Shown here piece after piece: positions 42,412-50,642 of a stretch of 64,000 bases of DNA. The DNA comes from Candidatus Bathyarchaeota archaeon (GTDB taxonomy: Archaea > Thermoproteota > CALKCG01 > B24 > DRYS01): positions 94,523-158,522 of the forward strand of contig JAGTQC010000005.1 of the NCBI GenBank assembly GCA_018396535.1, in the 5' to 3' direction. Position 1 is the stretch's first letter; each line of letters begins with the position of its first letter. The notes under the pieces were generated by a model. That model worked only from the letters and a program-made list of their open reading frames with translations, was not told the DNA's origin and made no database searches. Position numbers and translations under genes: made by a program.

Positions 42412-43881
42412 CTAACTATTCAATCCCATACATTTAAGCCAAGGCTTGATTACTTCAATAGATGCTCCTAACTTAGAGAGGAATTCTATGAATTTTCTAT
42501 GGATATCTACAGCTACATCCATCTCTTCAGATAGTACATTCACACTCTGTCTAGGATCTGCTCTAAGATCATAGAGTTCAGTATCTACCCTACCAAATGG
42601 TTTAAGAACTCTCGGCTCCCCATCCACTATAAACGTTATCTCCGCTTCCTCTACACATACACCCTCTCTAGGTGCGAGTATAAGAGACCATCTATCAGTC
42701 GTTATAGTAACTCTAAGACCTGCACGTACACCCTTAATCAGCGAGGGTGTAGATACGGCTATGTCTCTGATAACCCGTCTCTCCCCTCTAACTATAGGTA
42801 GAAGAGATTCGCCTTGAATATCCATGTAGCTCTTACCTTCTATACCTGCAAGCTCTAGTATGGTAGCTGTTATATCTGGGGTCTGGACTAGAGCATCTAT
42901 CTTTACACCACCATCTAATCCAAGCTTATCCGCAAATCTTATCACTAACGGTATATGCGCTACCTCCTCGTAGAGTGGAGCTAAACCATGGTATCCACCC
43001 ATTATTATGGATTTCCCTATAAGGTTATGCTCACCTAGATAGAATCCATGATCACTCGTAAATATGATGGTAGTATCATCGAGTAATCCAAGCTCATCGA
43101 TCTTATCCAATAGAAACCCAACCCATCTATCGACTAAGGTAGCTTCACCAGCATACATAGCTCTGATGTGAGTAAGCTCTTTATCTGTAAGATAACCACA
43201 CGGACCGTATGCAGGATATATAACCTCCTCCCCATCGTAACCAGGATCGTACATATCTACATACCATCTAGGAGGGTCCCAAGGCTCATGTGGATCGAAG
43301 AAATCTACGTATAGAAAGAATCTCCTATTATAATTCTCTTCAAGCCATCGTACAGCCTCCAAAGCTGTCTTAGCAGGTATCCAATCCTCCTCATACCTCC
43401 TACCATAATTATTCCTAATATGCTGTATGGTAGTCTCGACACTCCTCAGCTTCCACGGGCTACATGGAAGCTTCACATCTAGCGGGCTCGTCTTATAACG
43501 ATCGTTCTCCTGTCCTCTAATCCAGATCCACCCGTCGAACCCTCGATCAAAATTATATCCATCCTTAAGTATATGCGGTGTATCCGCTATCATCATACAC
43601 GTATAGCCAGCTTTCCTTAAGATTATAGGGAGGGTTACCCAATCCCTAGGTAGAGGAGCCCAATCAAAATAAGTAAACGTATACCTACCTGTAAACAGAT
43701 CAGCTCTATTAGGTACCGTAGGAAACGATGCATGGTAAGCTCTAGTAAACTCTATCGAATCTGAGGAAAACCTCTCGACCCTATCCAGATTAGCTACTAC
43801 CCCATCTTTAACTTGGAATCTTCTATGAAGCAGATCGTATCTAAATGTATCTGACACTATTAGTATTATGTTGCTCTGCAA
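42412..43881 (-). CDS. Sulfatase-like hydrolase with Thr in place of catalytic Cys/Ser
   Basis: A 489-residue alkaline-phosphatase-superfamily enzyme with a sulfatase-type fold. The opening ILIVSDTFRYDLL has the metal aspartates. The catalytic segment is PTVPNRADLFTGR. In sulfatases this is C/S-x-P-x-R and the first residue matures to formylglycine; here it is Thr. TTIIFTSDHGFYLGEHNLIGK provides the other metal ligands (D, H). FVDFFDPHEPWDPP is another family landmark. Without Cys or Ser, formylglycine cannot form, so a phosphodi- or monoesterase activity using Thr is more likely than sulfate-ester hydrolysis. No signal peptide is seen. Confidence 0.85.
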   Translation of the reverse strand: MQSNIILIVSDTFRYDLLHRRFQVKDGVVANLDRVERFSSDSIEFTRAYHASFPTVPNRADLFTGRYTFTYFDWAPLPRDWVTLPIILRKAGYTCMMIADTPHILKDGYNFDRGFDGWIWIRGQENDRYKTSPLDVKLPCSPWKLRSVETTIQHIRNNYGRRYEEDWIPAKTALEAVRWLEENYNRRFFLYVDFFDPHEPWDPPRWYVDMYDPGYDGEEVIYPAYGPCGYLTDKELTHIRAMYAGEATLVDRWVGFLLDKIDELGLLDDTTIIFTSDHGFYLGEHNLIGKSIIMGGYHGLAPLYEEVAHIPLVIRFADKLGLDGGVKIDALVQTPDITATILELAGIEGKSYMDIQGESLLPIVRGERRVIRDIAVSTPSLIKGVRAGLRVTITTDRWSLILAPREGVCVEEAEITFIVDGEPRVLKPFGRVDTELYDLRADPRQSVNVLSEEMDVAVDIHRKFIEFLSKLGASIEVIKPWLKCMGLNS

Positions 43882-43929
43882 GGCTAGATGAAGTTAATAG
43901 AAACTGATACTACTTAAAGTTTTAATTCA

Positions 43930-44709
43930 TTATCTAATGCAATAAGAGTGGTATAGTTTAGCTATACTTTCTAAGATCTTCTTTAAATCATGATATTGGC
44001 ATATTTCATTCAAATAGCTAGCCATATTACTTAACTCTTCGATACAGTTCATCTTTGGATACATATTTGCCATCGATAGAATGATAGATACCAATATAAT
44101 AGCAATACTGATATCATCCATAGAATCAGAGAACCATATTATCCTAGTCGCTTTACTTAACTGATCATTTAGATACGTCTCTATATCTTCCAATCTCTCA
44201 ATCCTGCTAATATCCAAAAGTATCTTCCGCAGCTCTTCAGATAGAATCCACTGTTTATCATAGAGCTTTAATTCTTTTAGACATCTACCGCATAATCCCA
44301 TAATGCATTCAAAAACCCTAAAGCTACATAGCTTACATCTAGAAGCGAGAAGAGCTACACGATACCCTCTAGATGCGTAAACTATAGCCTTATCTAAATC
44401 TTTAATACGCTGTATAGTTAATCCCCCATCGTATGTAAAGGTTAAAGCTATACTTCCATCGTCTACTCTACCTATCTTAAGCGTAGGACTACAGATTGTT
44501 CTTTCGATACGTAGTGTTCGTATGAGTTTACAAATAGTATTGAAATCCAGTTCGTATATACCTTCTATAGGTGGATATCTAACCATATATCCTTCATCCG
44601 ATATACATGGCTGTATCGTAATATCTTTTCTATCAGTAGACTGTATAATGGATTTAAGCTTGTCTAAATACCTACCGCTACATCCATACTCTAGCTCTAT
44701 ATACGTCAT
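43930..44709 (-). CDS. Unknown protein with a cysteine cluster
   Basis: A 259-residue protein I do not recognise. Near the middle (about residues 123-141) it has CKLCSFRVFECIMGLCGRC, a CxxC-x6-C-x4-CxxC arrangement suggesting zinc or an iron-sulfur cluster. The N-terminal third is mixed alpha/beta. The C-terminal third is helical with a hydrophobic stretch (IAIILVSIILSMANM) and more cysteines. It lies between the sulfatase-like and TatD genes and is divergent from TatD. Base composition is somewhat more AT-rich than in flanking genes. Confidence 0.6.
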   Translation of the reverse strand: MTYIELEYGCSGRYLDKLKSIIQSTDRKDITIQPCISDEGYMVRYPPIEGIYELDFNTICKLIRTLRIERTICSPTLKIGRVDDGSIALTFTYDGGLTIQRIKDLDKAIVYASRGYRVALLASRCKLCSFRVFECIMGLCGRCLKELKLYDKQWILSEELRKILLDISRIERLEDIETYLNDQLSKATRIIWFSDSMDDISIAIILVSIILSMANMYPKMNCIEELSNMASYLNEICQYHDLKKILESIAKLYHSYCIR

Positions 44710-44833
44710 ATCTCTACTTTTCTAACCCTCCATCCTATAGGTCTAAGATTTAAAGTTTAATAGGTAATCTATCGTTTCAAGATGTCGATATAGAAACTAC
44801 GATAATATATTGCCAATGGTTGGTGATAGATGA

Positions 44834-45586
44834 TTGAGTATACGGGTCATAGATGCCCACTCCCATTTAGATGAGATAACAGATATACATGGAGCCATAG
44901 CTAAAGCTAAATCCTCAAATATTATAGCGATAGTAGCCGTAGGTACATGTAAAGAGTCTAATATCAAGATAGCCAGGTTCTCAGAGGTATATAGAGGCTA
45001 TGTTTACCATACCGTCGGTATACATCCATGGAATATAGAATCCCTAGATCTCGAAGAAGAATTCGAATTTCTAAAATCGTATTCACGTAACTGCGTAGGT
45101 ATAGGGGAGGTGGGTTTAGATTACCGGATAAAGACTGATAGAGATCTTCAGAAGAAGGTATTTAGCGAAGTGCTTAGTATAGCTGAAAGTAGGAAGCTTC
45201 CCGTTATAATTCATGCTAGGGCTGCATGGAGCGATGCATATAGGATGGTCAGGGAGGTAGGTATCGAGAAAGCAATATTCCACTGGTTTAGCGGCTCTGA
45301 TTCCGTTCTTAAGAAGATAGTTAGAGATGGATATCTAATCTCAGCTACACCAGCTGCATCGTATAGTCTAACCCATATAAAAGCTATCAAGCTTACTCCG
45401 ATAGAGTCTATAATAGTCGAATCGGATTCCCCGGTATCCTACCGTGGTATAGTATCTGATCCATCATGGGCTGTGAAAAGTCTTGAAGCCGTTGCTAAAA
45501 TTAAAGGTATTCGTGTTGAAGATCTAGCTGATAGAATATTGGAAAATACGTGTAGAATTTACGGAGTGAAGGTTTATAATCGTTAA
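44834..45586 (+). CDS. TatD-family metal-dependent hydrolase
   Basis: A 250-residue TIM-barrel hydrolase of the TatD family (DNA exonuclease/deoxyribonuclease-type). Metal ligands are IDAHSHLDE (HxH), GIGEVGLDY (Glu), VIIHARAAW (His), AIFHWFSG (His) and IVESDSP (Asp). The start is TTG with GGTGAT about 8 bases upstream. A QueT-type transporter follows 42 bases downstream and may be co-transcribed. The exact substrate is not determinable. Confidence 0.88.
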   Translation: MSIRVIDAHSHLDEITDIHGAIAKAKSSNIIAIVAVGTCKESNIKIARFSEVYRGYVYHTVGIHPWNIESLDLEEEFEFLKSYSRNCVGIGEVGLDYRIKTDRDLQKKVFSEVLSIAESRKLPVIIHARAAWSDAYRMVREVGIEKAIFHWFSGSDSVLKKIVRDGYLISATPAASYSLTHIKAIKLTPIESIIVESDSPVSYRGIVSDPSWAVKSLEAVAKIKGIRVEDLADRILENTCRIYGVKVYNR

Positions 45587-45628
45587 ATTTAAAGTAGCTT
45601 CCATCTTGATGATGAAGGTTGGATTTAC

Positions 45629-46129
45629 ATGGGCTACACGAGGAAGATAAGCTTCATAGCGTTAATATCATCCCTATACGCTATGTTAACGATAATCCCC
45701 GGATACCTATCATTTGGTCCTATCCAATTCAGAGTATCAGATATGCTTATACCATTATCAGCTATCTACGGATACCCGGCTTGTATAGCTGTAACTATCG
45801 GATGCATAGTTGCTAACGCATACTATTTCGTAGGCTGGATAGATGTTATCGCAGGGCCTATAGCTAACCTTATATCCTCTATCCTAATATACCATATGAG
45901 AAAACACCTTTTAATCGCTACCATCATATCAAGCTTCATTATAGGCTTTACAGTAGGTAGTTATCTATGGCTATTCTTTCCTCCTCAAGATCTAGGTATA
46001 TCGCTCCACCCATCTATACTCATAGGTCTAAGTGTATCTGCTAGTAGTCTAATAACGGTATCAGGTTTAGGATATATACTAGTAAAATCGATATCTAAGA
46101 TTCTACCTGAAAACTTGAAGAGACTATGA
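45629..46129 (+). CDS. QueT-family transporter (ECF substrate-binding component-like)
   Basis: A 166-residue membrane protein with five to six hydrophobic helices. The segment SFGPIQFRVSDMLIPLSAIYGYPA is the QueT signature (usually GxIQFRxSEAL). CIVANAYYFVGWIDVIAGPIANL completes the N-terminal half. QueT proteins are thought to import queuosine precursors such as preQ0/preQ1. In archaea such import could feed archaeosine synthesis. ECF ATPase genes are not adjacent. TatD is just upstream. Confidence 0.82.
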   Translation: MGYTRKISFIALISSLYAMLTIIPGYLSFGPIQFRVSDMLIPLSAIYGYPACIAVTIGCIVANAYYFVGWIDVIAGPIANLISSILIYHMRKHLLIATIISSFIIGFTVGSYLWLFFPPQDLGISLHPSILIGLSVSASSLITVSGLGYILVKSISKILPENLKRL

Positions 46130-46175
46130 GTGGATAATAGACGTTATCTAGCCGTATATCTAAAATTAAACGATA

Positions 46176-47165
46176 TTATACCTTAATACCTATTAGGTTC
46201 TCTAACTCCTTGAGTCTCCTACCCCTCTCCTCCACATACCTTTCTGCATCCCTCCTATACACAGGCTTACTCTTCGCTATCTCCTCATCTAGGACTTCAG
46301 GTATCCTAGTTATAGCTTCGAATACTCGCCCCGTAAAATATCGTGTAGTAATGTTTCTCCTTTTCAATTCTAAATCTATAATCTCATCGTTTAATCCCGC
46401 TAAATATCCCCCGTTAGATGCGTATGTAAACCCCCAATCCGAGCCAAAGCATGGTATATACTCCCTGGCTACTATGACATATTTGAAAACTGATTTTATA
46501 GTTGCAACTATATTGTAAAAGTGTACCTGGAATATATACTTGGAGAATGTAGGCGATTCGGATTGAACAGATAGTATACCATCCTTTGAAAGCTTTGAGG
46601 AAATCATTTTAAACGATTCATAGGTATATAATCCAGCAGATATTAGAGATACAGGATCTGTTAAATCCATTATTATAACATCGAAAGGCTCCCCACTCCA
46701 GTCCTCTATGAATCTATACGCATCCATATATACGAGTTTTACCCGTGGATCATTGAATGTGCCTCGAGAAATTTCATCTAGGTATCTCCGGCAGATATCG
46801 ACAACCATCTTATCTATATCTACTAGGTAGACTTCAACTACACTATTATACTTTAAAACCTCTCTGAGAACCCCTCCATCACCTCCTCCGAGGATAGCTA
46901 TTCTTCGAGGATTTGGATGGGCTAACATAGCTGGATGAGTTAATATCTCGTGGTATATATGCTCATCTAGTGTCGATAACTGTGGTTTTCCATCGAGTAT
47001 CAGAACTTTCCCGAATGCCGGGTGCTCGTATACTTCTACAAGCTGATACTCAGTTCTCTCTACGCATAGCGTTTTAGTGAAGGAATATGCGTGGATATAA
47101 TTCGGAGCTAGCTGCTCGATAGAGATCCTTCCTAGAATCAGGAAGTCTTGAGTAAGCATACTCAT
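46176..47165 (-). CDS. speE: Spermidine synthase-like aminopropyltransferase
   Basis: A 329-residue aminopropyltransferase. Motifs include the N-terminal beta domain FGKVLILDGKPQLSTLDEHIYHE (substrate glutamine and histidine). The decarboxylated-AdoMet site is RRIAILGGGDGGVLREVLKY, and VIIMDLTDPVSLISAGLYT carries the catalytic Asp. The length exceeds a basic SpeE by about 30 residues at the N-terminus and by a helical, basic C-terminus. The amine substrate (putrescine, agmatine or longer) cannot be determined. The speD-type gene lies 46 bases upstream on the same strand, so both are likely co-expressed. Confidence 0.92.
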   Translation of the reverse strand: MSMLTQDFLILGRISIEQLAPNYIHAYSFTKTLCVERTEYQLVEVYEHPAFGKVLILDGKPQLSTLDEHIYHEILTHPAMLAHPNPRRIAILGGGDGGVLREVLKYNSVVEVYLVDIDKMVVDICRRYLDEISRGTFNDPRVKLVYMDAYRFIEDWSGEPFDVIIMDLTDPVSLISAGLYTYESFKMISSKLSKDGILSVQSESPTFSKYIFQVHFYNIVATIKSVFKYVIVAREYIPCFGSDWGFTYASNGGYLAGLNDEIIDLELKRRNITTRYFTGRVFEAITRIPEVLDEEIAKSKPVYRRDAERYVEERGRRLKELENLIGIKV

Positions 47166-47211
47166 AAATTTTCCATGGCAGATGTATATAAGATTTGATC
47201 TTAGGTATAGG

Positions 47212-47655
47212 TTAACCAGAGTGGCTACTCGGTATGATAGGCTCGCGTATAACTATGTTATCGGTTGTATCTCTACTCTTCCTCGGTACAGTTATGACTC
47301 CTCTTTTAAGTTCAGTAACTTTCACCCTCTCTGGTTTAAGCTTCTCGTATACTACATTGTAAGCTTTCCATGGATCCTTGCTACCGCATACAAATACGTC
47401 TAAAGCTGCATATCCGTATTCAGGCCATGTATGAATAGCTAGGTGGGATTCGCCGACTATTACAAGTGATGTTACTCCAGGTATGAAATTGTGGGTTTTA
47501 GATGCTACTATGGTAAGCTCAGCTTTTCTAGCTGCTTCGATTAGTAGCTCCTCCATTAGCTGTGGGTCGCTTAGATATCTTCTATCACATCCATACATCT
47601 CTGCTACTATATGCCTACCTAGAGTTAGTCTAGTCCCCCTCATAGCCTTCTGCAT
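47212..47655 (-). CDS. speD: Pyruvoyl-dependent decarboxylase of the SpeD family (AdoMetDC or ArgDC)
   Basis: A 147-residue proenzyme that self-cleaves to form a pyruvoyl group. The cleavage site is GES-HLAIHTWPEYGYAALDVFVCG (E69-S70), with catalytic His and Cys as in class 1B AdoMet decarboxylases. A C-terminal extension of about 25 residues (VPRKSRDTTDNIVIREP and on) makes it longer than the usual 110-125. Some crenarchaea use a longer SpeD paralogue as arginine decarboxylase, so either activity is possible. Proximity to speE favours AdoMetDC; the length leaves ArgDC open. Confidence 0.88.
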   Translation of the reverse strand: MQKAMRGTRLTLGRHIVAEMYGCDRRYLSDPQLMEELLIEAARKAELTIVASKTHNFIPGVTSLVIVGESHLAIHTWPEYGYAALDVFVCGSKDPWKAYNVVYEKLKPERVKVTELKRGVITVPRKSRDTTDNIVIREPIIPSSHSG

Positions 47656-47718
47656 ATTTAGATTTGCCTCTAAGATAAATTTTACTCGTAAAGCTAGAAA
47701 AGCCTGGATAAAACTTAA

Positions 47719-47782
47719 TTTGGCTTAATAATCTTTAGTAGAAGCAGAATTAAAATTCCTAATAAAGGTTTGTTTGGCTTAA
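47719..47782. repeat. Two copies of TTTGGCTTAA between pyrB and speD
   Basis: The 10-mer TTTGGCTTAA occurs at 47719-47728 and 47773-47782, 54 bases apart, in the 143-base gap between pyrB (stop at 47799) and speD (start at 47655). On the transcribed strand it reads TTAAGCCAAA. It could be a regulatory repeat for speD or chance in AT-rich sequence. Confidence 0.35.
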
Positions 47783-47798
47783 AATCGTTTATCTAGCT

Positions 47799-48743
47799 TT
47801 ATTTACCAGATAAAGCTCCTAAGACTAAAGATATTATCGACATACGCGTTAATAAGCCGTAATATACCTGCTTAAAGTAGACTGCGTTAGGCGTAGAATC
47901 TACTTCTATAGCTATCTCATCAACCCTAGGTAGTGGATGCATTATTATAGCATCCTTCTTCATCTTTGATAGAGTATCGATAGTAACCCTATATGAACCC
48001 TTAACCTTTAGATATTCGCTTTCATCAACAAACCTCTCCTTCTGAATCCTTGTGACGTAAAGTACATCAAGCTCCGGTAGTACTTGATCTATACTCTCTA
48101 GTTCCTGTACTTCTATCCTACCACTTATATGTCTCAAAACCTCCCTCCTCATTCTTAGAAGCTCAGGTGATACCAGGTATAATTTGACATCGTAGTTGGA
48201 TAAAGCATATGCTAAGCTATGAGTTGTACGTCCATACTTCAAGTCTCCTAGGATACCTATCCTAAGACCATCGATACGTTTCTTACACCTCCTTATTGTA
48301 TAAAGGTCGAGCATAGCTTGTGTTGGATGCTCTTCAGCTCCAGATCCACCGTTAATCACCGGTATATCCGCTACTTCTGCTGCAAGTTTAGCAGCCCCCT
48401 CTTTAGGATGTCTTAGTACTATTAGATCGGCGTAATTCTGTACGACTCTTATAGTATCTGTCAGTGTTTCCCCCTTTTCGATGGATGCTCTCGTAGGCTC
48501 ACCCATATCGAGTGTTAAGCCTCCAAGCTTCTTCATAGCTGCTTCAAAGCTAAGTCTAGTTCTAGTAGATGGTTCAAAGAAAAGTATAGCCATAGTCTTA
48601 CCTGATAGAAGACCTCTATATGCATCCATATTCCTCTCTACCTCATCTGCTACATCCATTATGTAATCTAGTTCTTCTCGATTGAAATCCAGTATGGATA
48701 GAACATCTCTACCTACGAAATCCTTAGGGGATACCATTCCCAT
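47799..48743 (-). CDS. pyrB: Aspartate carbamoyltransferase catalytic subunit
   Basis: A 314-residue PyrB, joining carbamoyl phosphate and aspartate in pyrimidine synthesis. Motifs are FFEPSTRTRLSFEAAMKKLGG (carbamoyl phosphate), VLRHPKEGAA, INGGSGAEEHPTQAMLDLYTI and HPLPRVDEI. Length is normal for a catalytic chain. The regulatory subunit pyrI, usually adjacent in archaea, is absent on both sides. The start may be the first or the third codon (MGM). No other pyr gene is in the window. Confidence 0.95.
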   Translation of the reverse strand: MGMVSPKDFVGRDVLSILDFNREELDYIMDVADEVERNMDAYRGLLSGKTMAILFFEPSTRTRLSFEAAMKKLGGLTLDMGEPTRASIEKGETLTDTIRVVQNYADLIVLRHPKEGAAKLAAEVADIPVINGGSGAEEHPTQAMLDLYTIRRCKKRIDGLRIGILGDLKYGRTTHSLAYALSNYDVKLYLVSPELLRMRREVLRHISGRIEVQELESIDQVLPELDVLYVTRIQKERFVDESEYLKVKGSYRVTIDTLSKMKKDAIIMHPLPRVDEIAIEVDSTPNAVYFKQVYYGLLTRMSIISLVLGALSGK

Positions 48744-48855
48744 AAAAGTTTAACTCAGGTAAGGTTTGATTTAACTTTATCGTAGTCTTAAATCACTATA
48801 TCAAAATCGTAGTGTCTTTACTAGCTGCTTCGCTAGAGTGGAGGTAGAGGAAATA

Positions 48856-49647
48856 TTGAGCTTCCATACCATAGTACTCGTTAAGCATGTCCCAGATATA
48901 GAGAAAGTTAGATTCGATGTAGAGACTGGTAGGATTGATAGAAGCTCTGCTCCAGGGGAGATAAATCCATTCGATCTTAATGCTGTAGAGGTTGCAGTAC
49001 GGTTGAAAGAGAAGCTTGGGGGTATGGTAACAGCTCTATGTATGGGTCCTCCTCAAGCAGAATCATCTCTTAGAGATGCTATAGCTAGAGGTGTAGATAG
49101 AGCTGTATTATTGACTGATTCTCGTTTTGCCGGTGCGGATACGTTAGCTACATCCTATACGCTTGCATCAGCGATAAGGAAGATAGGTAGGTTTAATCTC
49201 GTAGTTTGTGGAGAGAAGACTGTTGATGGTGATACAGGTCAGGTCGGGCCTGAGGTAGCTGAGCATCTAGGCATACCCCATGTAGCTTATGTATGTGAGG
49301 TTAGAGAAGTTTATGATAACCGTCTAGTAGTCGTATCCGATATGGGTGATAAATTCCTCGTAGAGGTTATGCTTCCAGCTCTTATAACGGTAACTAGAGA
49401 TGTCTGTTCTCCAAGACTCCCGACCTTGAGGGATATATTGAGAGCTCGGAGATCTAGGATAGAAGTATGGGATGCTGATGCATTATCAGGGTTTATAGAT
49501 ATCTCTAGGATAGGGCTTAAAGGCTCGCGTACGAATGTTTTCAGGATAGTTATACCATCAGAATATCATAGGCGTGGCGTCATATTGAGGGGTAGCGATT
49601 CTGTTAGTAAGCTTGTAGAAGCCTTACGTATGGAGGGGTTGATATAG
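48856..49647 (+). CDS. etfB: Electron transfer flavoprotein beta subunit
   Basis: A 263-residue EtfB from the TTG at 48856 (MSFHTIVLVKHVPDIEKVRFD), preceded by GGAGGT and GAGG. The ORF track starts six codons earlier at GTG. NPFDLNAVEVAVRLKEKLGG, LCMGPPQAESSLRDAIARGVDRAVLLTD and VVCGEKTVDGDTGQVGPEVAEHLGIPHV are family motifs for AMP/FAD binding. etfA follows after 5 bases and a GlcD-type flavoprotein after that. The order etfB-etfA-glcD is that of electron-confurcating lactate dehydrogenase operons. Confidence 0.93.
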   Translation: MSFHTIVLVKHVPDIEKVRFDVETGRIDRSSAPGEINPFDLNAVEVAVRLKEKLGGMVTALCMGPPQAESSLRDAIARGVDRAVLLTDSRFAGADTLATSYTLASAIRKIGRFNLVVCGEKTVDGDTGQVGPEVAEHLGIPHVAYVCEVREVYDNRLVVVSDMGDKFLVEVMLPALITVTRDVCSPRLPTLRDILRARRSRIEVWDADALSGFIDISRIGLKGSRTNVFRIVIPSEYHRRGVILRGSDSVSKLVEALRMEGLI

Positions 49648-49652
49648 AAGGT

Positions 49653-50639
49653 ATGTTTTCTAATGGTGTACTAGTATATTCTGAATACGATGAAGGAGCT
49701 ATACATCCTGTTGCGTTTGAACTCTTAGGTAAATCACGTGAGATAGCTGATAGGTTGGGTGTCGAAGTTTGGGGGGTTATAGTCGGCTATAGGATTGGAG
49801 ATGATAAAGCTCGAGAGTTGATATACTATGGTGCTGATAGGGTTTTCATATATGATCATCCTAGGCTCGAGTATTTCGATCCAGTACTATATAGGGATGT
49901 ATTGGTCGATCTAGTAGAGAGGGTTAACCCCTCAGTCTTCCTCTTCGGAGCGACGCCTCTAGGTAGGAGTTTAGCTCCTAGAGTAGCTGCAGCGATAGGT
50001 GCAGGTTTAACTGCTGATTGTATAGATATTCAGGTAGATGAGAATGGGGATATAATCCAGGTTAGACCAGCTTTCACAGGAAATATACTAGCTTATATAA
50101 AGACTACTAGTCGTCCAGTTATGTCTACGGTTAGGTATAGGGTTATGAAGATGCCTAATCGTGATACTAGTAGGGTTGGTGAGATTATAAGGTTAGCATA
50201 TAGTTTGGGGAGAGACTCAGGGATTAGGGTACTAGGTAGGATATCTAGGAGGAGTGTGGATCTGGGTAGAGCGGATATAGTGGTAGCTGGAGGTAGGGGG
50301 TTTAGGAAGAAGGAGGATCTAAAAATGTTGGAGGATTTAGCTAACCTTCTCGGTGGTGTTGTAGGAGTTAGTAGGCCTCTAGTAGATGAGGGTTGGATGC
50401 CTCGTGAACGTCAAGTAGGGTTTAGCGGTAATACCGTTAAGCCTAGACTCTATATGGCTTTCGGCATATCTGGTTCTCCACAGCATATAGCGGGTATGAG
50501 AGGTTCTGAAGTGGTAGTAGCTGTTAATATAGATCCTTCAGCACCTATATTCAAGATAGCAGATTACGGTATAATCGGTGATCTATACGAAGTTATACCT
50601 AAACTTATAGAGGAGTTAAATAGGATTAAACGTGGATGA
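49653..50639 (+). CDS. etfA: Electron transfer flavoprotein alpha subunit
   Basis: A 328-residue EtfA. The C-terminal FAD domain has IVVAGGRGFRKKEDLKMLEDLANLLGGVVGVSRPLVDEGWMPRERQVGFSG. This is followed by KPRLYMAFGISGSPQHIAGM and VAVNIDPSAPIFKIADYGIIGD. It is the FAD-bearing subunit that pairs with EtfB. There is no extra ferredoxin-like N-terminus, unlike some bifurcating EtfA proteins. It lies between etfB (5-base gap) and the glcD-type gene (3-base gap), so the three are a transcription unit. Confidence 0.94.
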   Translation: MFSNGVLVYSEYDEGAIHPVAFELLGKSREIADRLGVEVWGVIVGYRIGDDKARELIYYGADRVFIYDHPRLEYFDPVLYRDVLVDLVERVNPSVFLFGATPLGRSLAPRVAAAIGAGLTADCIDIQVDENGDIIQVRPAFTGNILAYIKTTSRPVMSTVRYRVMKMPNRDTSRVGEIIRLAYSLGRDSGIRVLGRISRRSVDLGRADIVVAGGRGFRKKEDLKMLEDLANLLGGVVGVSRPLVDEGWMPRERQVGFSGNTVKPRLYMAFGISGSPQHIAGMRGSEVVVAVNIDPSAPIFKIADYGIIGDLYEVIPKLIEELNRIKRG

Positions 50640-50642
50640 GGT

